Position numbers and translations under genes: made by a program | Notes under the pieces: model-generated | Seen by the model: only the letters and a program-made list of their open reading frames with translations | What the model was told of the DNA's origin: nothing | Databases searched by the model: none | Part shown: positions 18,124 to 28,463 of the stretch, in pieces | Numbering within the stretch: the first letter of the stretch is position 1 | How the letters are laid out: each line of letters begins with the position of its first letter | NCBI RefSeq assembly: GCF_026262505.1 | Contig: NC_067203.1 | Location: 9,114,001 to 9,178,000, forward strand | Reading direction: 5' to 3' | DNA: 64,000 nucleotides | DNA from: Trichomonas vaginalis G3 | Lineage: Eukaryota > Parabasalia > Trichomonadida > Trichomonadidae

Positions 18124-19203
18124 ATGAGTCAAAGTATTGGTCAAAATTTCGAATATATTGGTGCTCATATCAAAGATTATATTAAAGATAATACTCCGTT
18201 TAACACATTCGAGATCGAAGACATCAAAAGAATCATGAAATACTCTTCATTTAGTTGTGAAGATTTCAACACTCTTCTTGAAGAATCACATTCACATGTT
18301 TCATCAAACAGATTGTACAGATGCACTCGAAATGCTAATATTTCAATCAAGAACATCGACGAAGCCATTTCAACACTTAAAACAGTTCAAAAATACATGA
18401 AACTTGGACTCTTAAGAAGTATTATTGACATATTCTATCAAATCCAGAATGATCAATCCGAATCAACAAATAAAATCTCAAAACATCAAACAAAGTTAAA
18501 TCAAATTCAAAACGAAAAAGAAAATCTTTCTAAAGAAGTAGAATCTCTTCAATCAGAAATCAAAATATTAAAAGTAAACGATTTACCAAATGAATTCATC
18601 TCCAAAATTTCAAAACTTAAAAATTCCGAAGAATTTTATGAAATCTACAACTTCTTTGTTGAAATTTCAGAAAACGGAAGTCAACAAATGATGTCTAAAG
18701 CATTCGAAGAAGGACTTTGGCAAAAACAAAATGAGAATTACCCCTATGGAAATGTTCTTCATGAAGCATCATATCAAGGAAATCTTCAACTTGTTAAATC
18801 TCTTATTGAAAGTGGATGTGACAAAGAAATAACTAATAATTATCAATGTACTGCTCTCCACTGGGCATCATTAAATGGTAAACTTGAAGTTGTTCAATAT
18901 CTTATCTCAGTTGGAGCTAATAAAGAAGCAAAGAATAATTATGGATGGACTCCACTCATTGCTTCATCATTAAGTGGTAAACTTGAAGTTGTTCAATATC
19001 TTATCTCAGTTGGAGCTAATAAAGATGCAAAGAATAGTGATGGAGAAACTCCACTCATTTTGGCATCATCTAAAGGTCATCTTGAAGTTGTTCAATATCT
19101 TATCTCAGTTGGCGCTAATAAAGAAGCAAAGAATAATGATGGACAAACAGCACTATCAGTTTCAAAAGATAAAGTTAGAGAATATTTATTATCTGTTGAA
19201 TAA
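18124..19203 (+). CDS. Trichomonad ankyrin-repeat protein
   Basis: 359 residues from ATG 18124. The N-terminal ~125 residues (EYIGAHIKDYIKDNTPFNTF, then SSNRLYRCTRNANISIKNID) are the conserved leader of a very large trichomonad ankyrin family. A predicted coiled coil spans about residues 118-150. Four ankyrin units follow from about residue 205; three carry LEVVQYLISVGANK(E/D)AKN in almost identical form, with near-identical DNA over 99-bp periods, showing recent repeat expansion or conversion. Likely a cytoplasmic protein-binding adaptor; partners unknown. No signal peptide or membrane segment. The TATCAAAAAAAATT before the ATG is only a weak initiator match. Confidence 0.85.
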   Translation: MSQSIGQNFEYIGAHIKDYIKDNTPFNTFEIEDIKRIMKYSSFSCEDFNTLLEESHSHVSSNRLYRCTRNANISIKNIDEAISTLKTVQKYMKLGLLRSIIDIFYQIQNDQSESTNKISKHQTKLNQIQNEKENLSKEVESLQSEIKILKVNDLPNEFISKISKLKNSEEFYEIYNFFVEISENGSQQMMSKAFEEGLWQKQNENYPYGNVLHEASYQGNLQLVKSLIESGCDKEITNNYQCTALHWASLNGKLEVVQYLISVGANKEAKNNYGWTPLIASSLSGKLEVVQYLISVGANKDAKNSDGETPLILASSKGHLEVVQYLISVGANKEAKNNDGQTALSVSKDKVREYLLSVE

Positions 19204-19364
19204 AAAATCGTTTCATATTACATTTTAAAAGAAAGAATTAATTCTTAAATTATAAGAATAAAAATTGATGTTATTTTGTAAACCAATCGTATTTCAACCA
19301 CAGTTCATTTTCGTTAAAGTAAATCTTAATAATAACTTGATTACTAGAGATTGGAAACCGATGT

Positions 19365-19667
19365 TCAATACACTATATTAATCAATGTTGAAAACGGGAC
19401 AAATTGGTTAATCTTACATGAATCATCATTGACTTCAATCTGAAAATTATTTGAATGTAAATATTGTAAGTAAGGCAGTATTTTCAGCCAACACAAACAA
19501 GATTTTAGTATTTTGACTTCTAGAAATCTTGTAAAAATCAAATCAGAACCTTCGCCATCAATCATAAAATTTTCATCTTCTGATGTAGCAGAAATTTCGA
19601 AGTTCCATATATCACCTTTATAATGAGAAAATCTAGTAACTCCGAGCTCAGAAAACGATGCCTTCAA
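19365..19667 (-). CDS. Fragment of a trichomonad-type hypothetical protein
   Basis: A 100-residue open frame that stays open upstream to about 19727 without a convincing start, so it looks like a 3' fragment. Motifs: FSHYKGDIWNFEISATSEDE, FMIDGEGSDLIFTRFLEVK and FQIEVNDDSCKINQF. I cannot name the family. It lies between the ankyrin gene and the first BTB gene in a repeat-rich area and may be a decayed duplicate. Confidence 0.35.
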   Translation of the reverse strand: MKASFSELGVTRFSHYKGDIWNFEISATSEDENFMIDGEGSDLIFTRFLEVKILKSCLCWLKILPYLQYLHSNNFQIEVNDDSCKINQFVPFSTLINIVY

Positions 19668-19963
19668 ACCATCAAAGGATTGAGATGAGAAACTATCTTC
19701 ATGTTCAATATATACTGATCCAGTGGTAAAGGCTGAAAATAATAATAAGGAAAATCGAATTGTAGTGAAGGAAGATGGAACATTTGAATTTTAAAAATTT
19801 TTGGACTATCCATTCAATGAAAAATTCTTCATGTATCAATGTTCAAAAATCATGAAAAAACTCTTCATGTATCAATATACATGGCTTTTTTTATTAGGAT
19901 GAAAAAGTTTATAATTTTAATCCCTTGAAATATTCATTAATGATCTTGTGATAAAATCTATTT

Positions 19964-21262
19964 TTATATTTTTACTAATTCACCTTTGAAATCAAAAATA
20001 TTAATCATTAAATAATCACAATTGTTTGAATTCTTTCCTGTTTGAGTTAATTTGAAAGATACAAAATATTCGTTTGTTTCAAGTGGAAATTCTTGGATTC
20101 CTTTTAGTGTAAATTCATAATATTTATCATTATCTAATACAACAGTTGTTCCATCTTCTTTGATTCCTTCTAACTTCCATCTCCTCAATAAACAACTATC
20201 ATACGTAATTCTAGATTGTAACGTATAAGATGTTGGTTTTAATTTATATCCTTTTAGATCAGCTTTTATCCATGAATTAGGATAACTACAAGTATAGAAA
20301 TCAACATCATTTCGATAAGAATTTATATATGATAAACTTCTATTTTGAATAGATGAAGCTGTAAATTTCATTTTAATTTCTTCGGAAATTTCTTCAAAAT
20401 GAGATTCATAAGCACAAATAGAGTTATCTGATATTGTAAATTGATTGTTAATTAAAGGTTTTTCGAATGATGAAATAGGTTCATTTGAGATTTCAATACT
20501 TTCTCGAAGATTTGAATGAGAATTCTTTAATGTTTCGTTATATATAGAAAGAAGAACTCTTTCGAATGAATGCTCAATACAAAAATTATAAATTATGTCA
20601 TAAGTTCCTCGTGAACAAAATGTAAGTTTGATGTATCTAAATAAGTCAAACAATGTATCATTCTGTTTGCAGATTGATAAAAGTAAAAGAGATAAATGAT
20701 CTTCGTTGTCGATCTTTAATTCGTCTGAGGTAATGATTTTTTCACAAAATTCATAGCCATTTTTTGCGAAGTGTTCAATGATATCTTTGTCATCTAAACA
20801 ATATAAATGTGATGAAATGAATCTAATGCATTCGTTTTCTGCTATAATATCATTTTCAAAAACTGCAATTTCATACTATTCAAAAACGTTTTCTTTTGTA
20901 ATAGATTTGTCTAATTTAACATGTTTTGTATATAATTGTATGAATAATTGATTTCCAAAATGTTTTCCAATTTCAAATATATCATGATAATGTGATTCAT
21001 CTTCTTCAAAGTCAAGTTTTCCTGTTTCAAGAAACTCTGAAAGTATATCAATTGAATCTTCACATTTGAGATCTAGATTTACTTCATATGATGACATCGA
21101 TTTATTAATTAAAAATTTTTCTTGGATTAAATCTGAAAAACAAACTGCAGATGACTTCTTTGTTTTGATTATTCGACCATTAATATTGATATTAAATCGT
21201 CCACACTCTGTTAGAATGCCAACACGCTTTAATTCTTTGCATGATTTCGTTATTTGAACCAT
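19964..21262 (-). CDS. BTB-BACK-F5/8-type protein, copy 1, with in-frame TAG
   Basis: Reads from ATG 21262. Residues 1-128: BTB/POZ domain (GRFNININGRIIKTKKSSAV, FSDLIQEKFLINKS, ILSEFLETGKLDFEE). A TAG at 20876-20878 then interrupts the frame, but the same frame stays open to 19964 through a BACK-like linker (CIRFISSHLYCLDDKDIIEH, LSLLLLSICKQND) and a discoidin/F5-8-like domain (YPNSWIKADLKGYKLKPTSY, WKLEGIKEDGTTVV, FVSFKLTQTG). The order BTB, BACK, discoidin is common in trichomonads, probably as substrate adaptors. The paralogue at 28783-30078 has exactly the same TAG, so it is either readthrough, an ancestral pseudogene duplicated, or a truncated BTB protein. Confidence 0.75.
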
Positions 21263-21301
21263 GAGGAAAAAAAAATAAAAAAAATTAATTTTTTTAGTCT
21301 A

Positions 21302-21450
21302 TTAAGGGTGCCCTATAGACGATAGACCACCCTCAGAAAAGCACTTTTAAGGCTATTATATTGAGAACTAGAATCTGGATAATCCATTCATTCGAGTTCT
21401 AATAAGGTTAATTTTGTGATGTTTACATTATCGTTATAGGGCACCCTTAA
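21302..21450. mobile_element. MITE-like element with perfect 16-bp inverted ends
   Basis: TTAAGGGTGCCCTATA at 21302-21317 and its exact complement at 21435-21450, 149 bp in all. TTAA at each outer edge could be target duplication. No coding content. It sits right upstream of the first BTB gene. Confidence 0.75.
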
Positions 21451-22389
21451 ACAAAATAAAGACTCGAATACTCTTAAGGTATTGTCACATTCTTTTATAG
21501 GCTTAATTCAAACCCAAAAACTTGATACTTGATTAAAAAAAATTGTGCAAATCATGTTAACTTTAATACATGAAGTTCAATTGGATTCATTTTTCACAAC
21601 AGCTATGATTTCCCAGTTATAGATAATCTCCGGATGATATTAATTTGATATTTCTAAGAATTAATATATTATTTTCGCTCAAATTAATTTCTGAGTTTGA
21701 TGTGTTTAAGATTCACATGCTTCGATGTCTCCCTCGTCATCTTATTGGATCTAATCGTCTTAGTGTTTGAAGAACTTATATGACCAAATTAGATTCAATA
21801 AGATGACGAGGAAGCGAAAGAGGCAAATAGGGGTTTCTTGTGAATGAAAAGAGTCTCTCTTCCATGCGGAGACATATTTCTGCATCTTTTGAGCCGATCT
21901 AACACATTTTATTGTGAACTAAACGTTGTATTGGTCGCTAAATCTATTATATAATACTATAAGTTCTATGATCTTTATCTTGTTAGAACCAATCATGACG
22001 ATACCAGATCCCAAAATTTATAAATATATAATATATTAAAGGTATGAATTATAATAGTGCCTATAACATTTGAAACTTTTGTGAAAATTACAACTGTATC
22101 CTCTGGAATGTTGTAAATTTTCGAAGATTATAACAATGCCAGAGTCTAGACTTAGCGGAAAAAGTTCTATGTTAGCAGACTCTTGAAAATGAAGCTTTTT
22201 TCCATCACTATCATAACTTTTATAATTTCCACTCTGAAGGATATACCCGCTTACATTAGAGTTTATATTTTTGGATGCAGAATAGCGAATAGAGATGATT
22301 TTACTAGATGTTTATGAGAATTGATTTGTCAGTTCACTTCCATCTGTGCCGATATAGAGATTATTGTTATTAATCAATTATTGACGTCG

Positions 22390-22490
22390 AATTAAATGAG
22401 ATGTGAATGCTATCAGTGATATAGTAATAGTTTGGTAACCGGATTCATCAAGTGCTTTATTAACAACTTCCATCAGCAGATACATCCAGT
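22390..22490. repeat. Diverged dispersed repeat, copy 1 of 3
   Basis: Shares GATGTGAATGCTATCAGTGA, then (G/A)TAATA, then TTTATTAACAA with 22998-23085 and, more weakly, 24313-24390. Copy 2 lies directly at the 3' end of the gene at 23088-23771, so all three may be 3' ends of decayed paralogues of that gene. Confidence 0.5.
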
Positions 22491-22997
22491 TTTCATTTGA
22501 ATTTCTGTTCATCTAAAACTAAGTCTTTGCATTCTTCTATAATGAGTGTTTCAATTCCTGTGTGCTTCTTTTATATCCGCAATAAATTTTGAGTGGTAAC
22601 AATTAAGCACCATATTAACTATACATTTATAATATAGGGTGTCCGGAAATATAGTTAGCATCAACCTAAATAAAATAGATAATGCATTTATACTCAAATA
22701 TTAATTAATGGATTGAGCATTAGCTATATCTGTTTTGAATATGGCCGCTAAGTCTCTTTTAGATAGTGAGATAATCGATTTTTAATTTTTTGGATCTCAT
22801 GTCTTTTTAACCAATTTTTTGATGAATTTTATATTAGTCTATCTAATCTTATATTTTTATTCTTTGAGAGCTTATAAATAGATCACTGTATTTGCAATTA
22901 ATAATAATATTTTTACAGTTCAATTGTTTTGAATAATTCTAATATACTTTCCAATTATAAAGAGATTATTAATTTATACGAACATAATGCAAGATAT

Positions 22998-23085
22998 AAA
23001 TGAGATGTGAATTCTATCAGCGATGTAATAATAACTATGATATTCAGATTTATCAAGTGTTTTATTAACAATTTCTAAAAATAGA
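22998..23085. repeat. Diverged dispersed repeat, copy 2 of 3
   Basis: GAGATGTGAATTCTATCAGC, then TTTATCAAGTGTTTTATTAACA. It abuts the stop codon side of the minus-strand gene at 23088-23771. Confidence 0.5.
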
Positions 23086-23087
23086 TT

Positions 23088-23771
23088 TCATCTTTGAAAC
23101 TGACTATTGATTTCAATATAATATACTCCAAGGTCGAAAGTATCGTATGGAAAATAAATTTTATGATCAATAACTTCAGATAAATATATTTGACGAAAAT
23201 TGTCGCTAAATATCGCATAAGCTCCATTTTCAATATCATCAGGAGTCTTAATTGGTGTTGTACTTCCTTTGGATATATTAACATAATCTAGACTTAATGT
23301 ATTCTGTGTATCGCATAAAGGATGATCTAGAGAAACAATCCACTTAGAAAAAAGATATGCTTCAAAATCGGATTTGGAACTTAACAGAAATCGATCAAAT
23401 TTAAAAAGGATTGTATAGTTCTTATCATCTTTTTCTATATAACAAAAATTTGCGCCTGTATTGAAATTTTCTGCGTAGGAATTATTTGAAATTTCACAAT
23501 CTGTAATTTCAATGTTTGATATTGGGACTTTGACTTGAACATTTAATTGTATCCCATAATTAGCACTGCCAGTGTTGTTATATACAAAATACTCTGTTTC
23601 TGATAAACTGTCAGTTCTTTTTTCACATAAGATTTGAATGTCATGTATAATATTTCTTTGACATTTTGTAATGTCAATAGAAAAGGTATCATTGTTAATA
23701 TCAAGTATTGACTTGTAATAAATTTCATCGAGTTTGTAAAATCGCTTGAGAGCATAAATAAATAGAGACAT
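23088..23771 (-). CDS. Hypothetical protein (227 aa)
   Basis: An intact 227-residue frame from an ATG at 23771. I recognise no family. The composition is beta-like, rich in Asn, Tyr, Ile and Asp, with YFVYNNTGSANYGIQLNVQV near residues 62-81 and several possible N-glycosylation sites. No signal peptide or membrane segment is visible, although the first ten residues are hydrophobic (MSLFIYALKRF). Diverged copies of its 3' flank at 22390 and 24313 suggest a multicopy family in this area. The upstream side carries a perfect 20-bp hairpin (23892-23950). Confidence 0.45.
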   Translation of the reverse strand: MSLFIYALKRFYKLDEIYYKSILDINNDTFSIDITKCQRNIIHDIQILCEKRTDSLSETEYFVYNNTGSANYGIQLNVQVKVPISNIEITDCEISNNSYAENFNTGANFCYIEKDDKNYTILFKFDRFLLSSKSDFEAYLFSKWIVSLDHPLCDTQNTLSLDYVNISKGSTTPIKTPDDIENGAYAIFSDNFRQIYLSEVIDHKIYFPYDTFDLGVYYIEINSQFQR

Positions 23772-23891
23772 TAATGCGTGATATAGGCAATAACGAAATT
23801 CGACTTAAAAGTTATAGATTTTTAGCGCGCAAATCTAAACTTAAGGGTCCATGGCCCGGCCAAGCGAAGGCTATCGTTTAATTTCAGAATT

Positions 23892-23950
23892 TATATGGCA
23901 ATGCCCATATCTAATTATAGATTCTGATTTGATATGGGCATTGCCATATA
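23892..23950. repeat. Perfect 20-bp hairpin
   Basis: TATATGGCAATGCCCATATC (23892-23911) and its exact complement (23931-23950), separated by 19 bases. It lies between two minus-strand genes. It could be a small foldback element or a transcript end structure. Confidence 0.85.
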
Positions 23951-24312
23951 TACTGTTTTTAATACATTTTTTTGGATTTCGTTAACCATAAAGCCCTAAA
24001 AAATCCATTCAAGGTGAAGACGATAACGATAATTCTCATTTTAGCATTCAATTTTTGAATAGTATTGAAAATGTACCGTTAGCCCTTAAGTGCACTAGAC
24101 TTTAACTGTGACTGGAACTTCGCGTTCATCATCTCTGAAAAATGTTGTGTCGATTAACTATAAATTATTTCACCACATTTAACAAGTTAGATTACATCGC
24201 AAACAGGGTTTTGTGAGTTAAAGATGACATCGCAGATATAACAATAAAAAACATCGATTAGTGTGTTGTTGTACTTCCTTTGGATATTTTAACTAACAGC
24301 AATGCCATCAGA

Positions 24313-24390
24313 AGTGAATGTAATCAGTGATGTAATAATAGCTAATATAATCGGATTTAACAGCAGATATATCCTGTTTTATTAACCATG
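24313..24390. repeat. Diverged dispersed repeat, copy 3 of 3
   Basis: GTGAATGTAATCAGTGATGT, then AATAATAGC, then CAGCAGATATATCCTGTTTT and ATTAACC. The weakest of the three copies, in the 728-bp gap before MCM4. Confidence 0.4.
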
Positions 24391-24499
24391 ATCATGATTT
24401 AAAATATATGAAAAGAATATATAGTTTCTCTATTCTAATTATTTAATAAAAAAAATTTATTTGGTTGATAAGTAAATTATACAATTTTAGCTTTATAAG

Positions 24500-26758
24500 T
24501 TATTTCCTTAGTATTGCTGCCTTTGTTGGTCTTGAATTCTCGTAAACTAAATGAACAACATCATCTTGTTCAAGTGATGTTAAAGCATCTAAGATTTCCT
24601 GTTCACTAGTTTCAGCTTCACCTCTTTTAACTCTAATGTTTGTAATAATTTGAGCAACAGAAACCATTCCTTCGAATGTAGAAAGGAATCTTGTGATTTC
24701 GTTACCCAAAACAGTGAGACGCTTTCTCTTCTCACTTGATGTACCAGAGTTAAGGATATCCATATCAATCAAACCAGTTGTTGGATCAGTAGCAGACTGA
24801 TGCAAAGCTTCTTTCATCAAATCCAAAGCGACATCGACGTCCTTTTCTTCAACAATTTCAGACAATCTCATCTTAGCCCATGCTTCAGCAATTCTGATGC
24901 AGGACTGCAATTGTCTTGTTGTTGCTGAGATGACATTCTTTCCACCAGCGTTTCTCATGTCAATATATCCTTGCTCAAGTCTTTTGGCTGCCTTATCTGT
25001 AAGCATTGGCAAACAGTTTTCTTTGGCGTAAGCAATATATTCAGAGAGTTGCTGTGGAGGAATAGGTGTAGACAATTCATCGCGTGTTGTATACAAACCA
25101 ATGATGTGTCTTGCGAGCTGCTGATCTCTTATCTCTGAAACATGATCCAAGACCAAATAAATGAGATCGAAACGAGATAAAAGTGTTGGTGGCAACTGGA
25201 TGTTTTCAACAACAGAAAGTTTGGAGTTGTATGAAGAATCTCTTGGGTTTGCACATGCAACAATAGCTGCACGAGCGTTCAATGATGTAACAATACCTGC
25301 TTTAGCAATTGAGATTGTTTGTTGCTCCATGACTTCGTGCAAAACTGATCTTGCTGAATCATCCATTTTATCGAATTCATCAATGCAGCAAACACCTCTG
25401 TCAGAGAGTACTAAAGCGCCACTTTCTAAAACAAACTCTCCTGATTCAGTGTCTCTGACAACTGAAGCTGTTAAACCAACGGCACTTGAGCCTTTGCCAC
25501 TTGTATACAAACCACGAGGAGCGATCTTATGAGTGTACTGGATCAACTGTGATTTTGCAGTGGCTGGATCACCGACTAACAAGATGTTGATGTCTCCTCT
25601 TGTTTTAGAAACAGCGCCGCCGAAAAGAAGACAAAGAAGACCTTTCTTCTGTTCTTCCATTTCCCAGATACTTGGAGCGAAACTTTTGATGAGTTTATCA
25701 TAGATTTCTGGGTCTTTGCTCAATACAATGCATCTGTCTTCTTTGGCCTTCTTTTGGGCTGCTGTTAATGTGGCTTCGTTAAATCCGTTAAGATCTTCGT
25801 TCTCAATTGCTCTGTCGAGATTCTTCTTGATATGAACAACATCGATATATGTTCTGTAAACACTATGCAGTGTTCTAACTCGAGGATTAATACGGGCTGG
25901 CATCGCACGCCAAATTCCGGTCAAAATAACTCTGTCACCTGGCTTAGCATAATCAACAAGCTCCTCGAATACAATGGCTCCGACAGTTTGTGGAGTTTCT
26001 CCTTGAGGAATTGTTTCGGGAGATTCTTGTAATTTGATATGCTGACGGTCTGTAAAGATTGAAAGGTTGTGCTCCATCTCGAGCGTGTCGTTCTTCTTGC
26101 ATCCTGGACATTGTGCTGGTGTTTCGACTTTGCCGTTTGCAACTGGAACGGATAAGACGTGTTTGCATGCTCTGCATCTAAAAGTGGCCTGAGAAAGATC
26201 TGGAATAACAGGAGAAGAGCGAGTAATCATACCGCGGACAGATACAAGTCGATCAATATCAGTTGGATGTAATTCTCGAATGGATTTTGTCTCTAATAAG
26301 TTATAAGGACGTACTTGGACTTCATTAACATGTTCATTATCTGCTGTGTTGATTGCCTGGAACATTTCTTTAATAACAGAATCGAAGATTTGAATCATTT
26401 CGAGTGGAAAGGCAACAATTTGGTGGTAAAGGGATTCTTGATGCTTGAAGACATGCTGCATATCAACATTAAGGTTGTATTCTTGGATAACATTCATTTC
26501 TCGAATCTTGGTGAAATATAAGCCTTCTTCTTCATTTTCATCAAGTTTAAACTTAGTAACAAACGATCTAATTTCGTTCGCTGCTGTTGGAACGTTAATG
26601 TTTGTACCATAGGCGACAGTTTGTGATAAATAAGATGAAGGTTCGGCCAAAAATGAAGATGATGGGATTGTAGCTGGCTCAGAGAAGTTATCATCAACAT
26701 GGACTTGCGAAGCATTATCCTGAGATTGTGTATCTTGTGTATCTCGGGGTTCAGACAT
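24500..26758 (-). CDS. MCM4: DNA replication licensing factor MCM4
   Basis: 752 residues from ATG 26758. Subunit of the MCM2-7 helicase that unwinds DNA at replication origins in the nucleus. Disordered Ser/Gln-rich N-terminus (1-45), the MCM4-like YGTNINV segment (50-56), a CXXC...CXXC zinc finger (C195, C198, C217, C220), oligonucleotide-binding fold, then AAA+ core: Walker A GDPATAKSQ (396-404), Walker B CIDEFDKM (458-465), arginine finger LSRFD (527-531), and a C-terminal winged-helix region. The subtype rests on NVI(Q/G)E, VQVRPYNLLETKSIRELHP and INPRVRTLHSVYRTYIDVVH, which fit MCM4 better than other subunits. Length normal though the N-terminus is short. Intact, intronless, with host-like codon use; divergent repeats do not touch it. 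Confidence 0.95.
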   Translation of the reverse strand: MSEPRDTQDTQSQDNASQVHVDDNFSEPATIPSSSFLAEPSSYLSQTVAYGTNINVPTAANEIRSFVTKFKLDENEEEGLYFTKIREMNVIQEYNLNVDMQHVFKHQESLYHQIVAFPLEMIQIFDSVIKEMFQAINTADNEHVNEVQVRPYNLLETKSIRELHPTDIDRLVSVRGMITRSSPVIPDLSQATFRCRACKHVLSVPVANGKVETPAQCPGCKKNDTLEMEHNLSIFTDRQHIKLQESPETIPQGETPQTVGAIVFEELVDYAKPGDRVILTGIWRAMPARINPRVRTLHSVYRTYIDVVHIKKNLDRAIENEDLNGFNEATLTAAQKKAKEDRCIVLSKDPEIYDKLIKSFAPSIWEMEEQKKGLLCLLFGGAVSKTRGDINILLVGDPATAKSQLIQYTHKIAPRGLYTSGKGSSAVGLTASVVRDTESGEFVLESGALVLSDRGVCCIDEFDKMDDSARSVLHEVMEQQTISIAKAGIVTSLNARAAIVACANPRDSSYNSKLSVVENIQLPPTLLSRFDLIYLVLDHVSEIRDQQLARHIIGLYTTRDELSTPIPPQQLSEYIAYAKENCLPMLTDKAAKRLEQGYIDMRNAGGKNVISATTRQLQSCIRIAEAWAKMRLSEIVEEKDVDVALDLMKEALHQSATDPTTGLIDMDILNSGTSSEKRKRLTVLGNEITRFLSTFEGMVSVAQIITNIRVKRGEAETSEQEILDALTSLEQDDVVHLVYENSRPTKAAILRK

Positions 26759-26955
26759 GTTTTTAAACTCAAAAACGTGACGAATTTTAGAAATAGTAAA
26801 CGTGCGAATGATTAAGGTTATTTTTAGTTTTCAGTTAATTCTATTGAGGTTAATAGAATTAAGACAGTTTAGATAATTGAATCACTCTATTTTTAAAGGT
26901 AAATTTTCAATTTTTTTGAATTTTTAAAAATATTTAGATTAGTAAAACATGTTTT

Positions 26956-27495
26956 TTAGTGCTTTATCTTCCAATCAAGCTCATCTGCTGTGACAGGTCT
27001 CGGTAGAGGAATCATAAATTTCTTTTTATCATCTCGCGGCATTGATTTTCTCATATCATAGCCATCTTCATTTAGAGTAGCATAGTAATTAATAATTGTC
27101 CGATAAAGTGTGTATCCCATCTTGTTATACATGGTTTGAGCAGAGTGATTCGTTGGTCTGACGAACAAATCAACAAATTGTGCTTTAAAGTATTCATCGG
27201 AAGCTTTTTCGAGCAATCCCATTAAAAGAGTAGCTAAACCAGTACGTCTGTTATCCTCAGCGATTGTAACAGCGGTAACATGGCCTTTTTCTTCACCTTT
27301 TGTTGAGGTATCAGCCTGACCAATGATGTAGCCTACAATATTACCATCATTATTGCGAGTTGTCCAAGCAAGTTCGGGCCAAAGAATTGTATAATACATA
27401 TAGAACGGAATTGAGTATGTTTCTGTCCATGGGTCAATATTTACGCGGCTGTAATGCCAGATATCATCAAGACTCCATCGATTAATACTAACCAT
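26956..27495 (-). CDS. NAA20: N-alpha-acetyltransferase 20 (NatB catalytic subunit)
   Basis: 179 residues from ATG 27495, the usual length. NatB acetylates the N-terminal Met of proteins starting Met-Asp, Met-Glu or Met-Asn, co-translationally in the cytosol with its partner NAA25. Seen: INRWSLDDIWHYSRVNIDPW, TETYSIPFYMYY, GHVTAVTIAEDNRRTGLATL with the acetyl-CoA loop (R/Q-x-x-G-x-G/A form RRTGLA, near residues 84-92), VDLFVRPTNHSAQTMYNKMG and YYATLNEDGYDMRK. All are NAA20 signature blocks, distinct from NAA10. Intact; about 200 bp from MCM4 in the same orientation and divergent from the VPS45 relic. Confidence 0.93.
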   Translation of the reverse strand: MVSINRWSLDDIWHYSRVNIDPWTETYSIPFYMYYTILWPELAWTTRNNDGNIVGYIIGQADTSTKGEEKGHVTAVTIAEDNRRTGLATLLMGLLEKASDEYFKAQFVDLFVRPTNHSAQTMYNKMGYTLYRTIINYYATLNEDGYDMRKSMPRDDKKKFMIPLPRPVTADELDWKIKH

Positions 27496-27584
27496 TTGTA
27501 ATTTTGGAAATTTCGACGATTATTGTAAAATTTTGTTACTGAAATTTTGCAAATTCATACAAAATTCACAATTTGTATTATAAT

Positions 27585-28463
27585 GATTCAACTCACGAGC
27601 TTTTCGGCATCAAAGATAAGCAGTTAGTCTTCGACGGGTGTACAGATTAATTTTCGCTGCATTTGCTTTTTACAGACATTACAAAGAAGCTTAATGCCCT
27701 TAAACTGACAGCAGATAGCATTAAGTCTCAACCTGCCGACATTTCGGACTTCCACGAGAAGATTGCGAAGGTATCTCGTGGTCAAGAAGAAAAAACTCGT
27801 ATTGCAGAGCATGTCAACATTCTAGAAGCCATCCAAGACAAAGTCAATGGCAAAAAGTTGTCATTAACACAACTAGAACAGGTTGTTGTCACAGATAACG
27901 ATTCTCAACAGATGCTTGATCTTGTTTTACAAGCTATCAGGAATCCAACAACATCAGAAGAAGATGCACTTCGACTTTCACTTATTTACTCACTGCATTT
28001 TGATGGCCAAGGCATTGATCAAATTGATAACGCTTTAGGTGAAAGATTTGTTGCCGATTCTAAGCGTTTCTTATTACAGAAGATCAATGAGTATGCCGGC
28101 TCACTCAAGCGAGGTGGTGATGATGAGTTATTCGGCAACAAATCTAAGATGGCGCAATTATTAAAGACAGTTAAGAGCTTCAAACAAGCTAATGAGGACC
28201 AATACGATCTATTCAAGTCATTGGTTTTCCGATTGATAAAGAAGATCTCAGAGGGACAGCTCAAAGAAGAAACTTATCCATTTGTTCAGAAAAACAACAT
28301 GTGCTCCGTCAAACCATCTAAAGTTATCATCTTCGTTGCAGGGGGAGTCACATACGAAGAAGCACGTGTTGCAGGACTCTTGTCTACAAAAGATTTCGAA
28401 GTCATCGTTGGAGGAACAGACGTTATCAACGCCAAGCAATTCATAGAATACGAACTCTTATAA
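27585..28463 (+). pseudogene. VPS45: 5'-truncated VPS45 (Sec1/Munc18 family) copy
   Basis: SM protein that assists SNARE-mediated fusion at endosomes/trans-Golgi. The surviving part starts at about the HELFGIKDKQ motif (middle of a normal ~550-residue protein) and continues in one frame to 28463: FTDITKKLNALK, KVSRGQEEKTRIAEHVNILE, the TSEEDALRLSLIYSLHFD region, and the diagnostic ending PSKVIIFVAGGVTYEEARVA plus VGGTDVINAKQFIEYE. The whole N-terminal half (domains 1-2) is missing, and there is one in-frame TAA at 27648-27650. From 27663 on, the frame is open with no ATG at the start. It is therefore most likely a duplicated 3' half of the gene; a separate full-length gene is expected elsewhere. 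Confidence 0.8.

Larger units (their letters stand above)
21451..23087. other. Gene-free, repeat-rich stretch
   Basis: No intact gene. Holds a 24-bp inverted repeat (21732-21755 with 21788-21811, one mismatch; CCTCGTCATCTTATTG), a solitary mariner-like terminus TAGGGTGTCCGGAAATATAG near 22635, and two of three diverged copies of a repeat of about 90 bp. It appears to be a graveyard of decayed duplicates. Confidence 0.55.

Noticed and set aside
27600-27663. Intron in the VPS45 copy that would remove the TAA
   Set aside because: No trichomonad-type 5' splice site (GTAYGT) or the conserved ACTAAC branch/3' site pair is present; a truncated copy is simpler.
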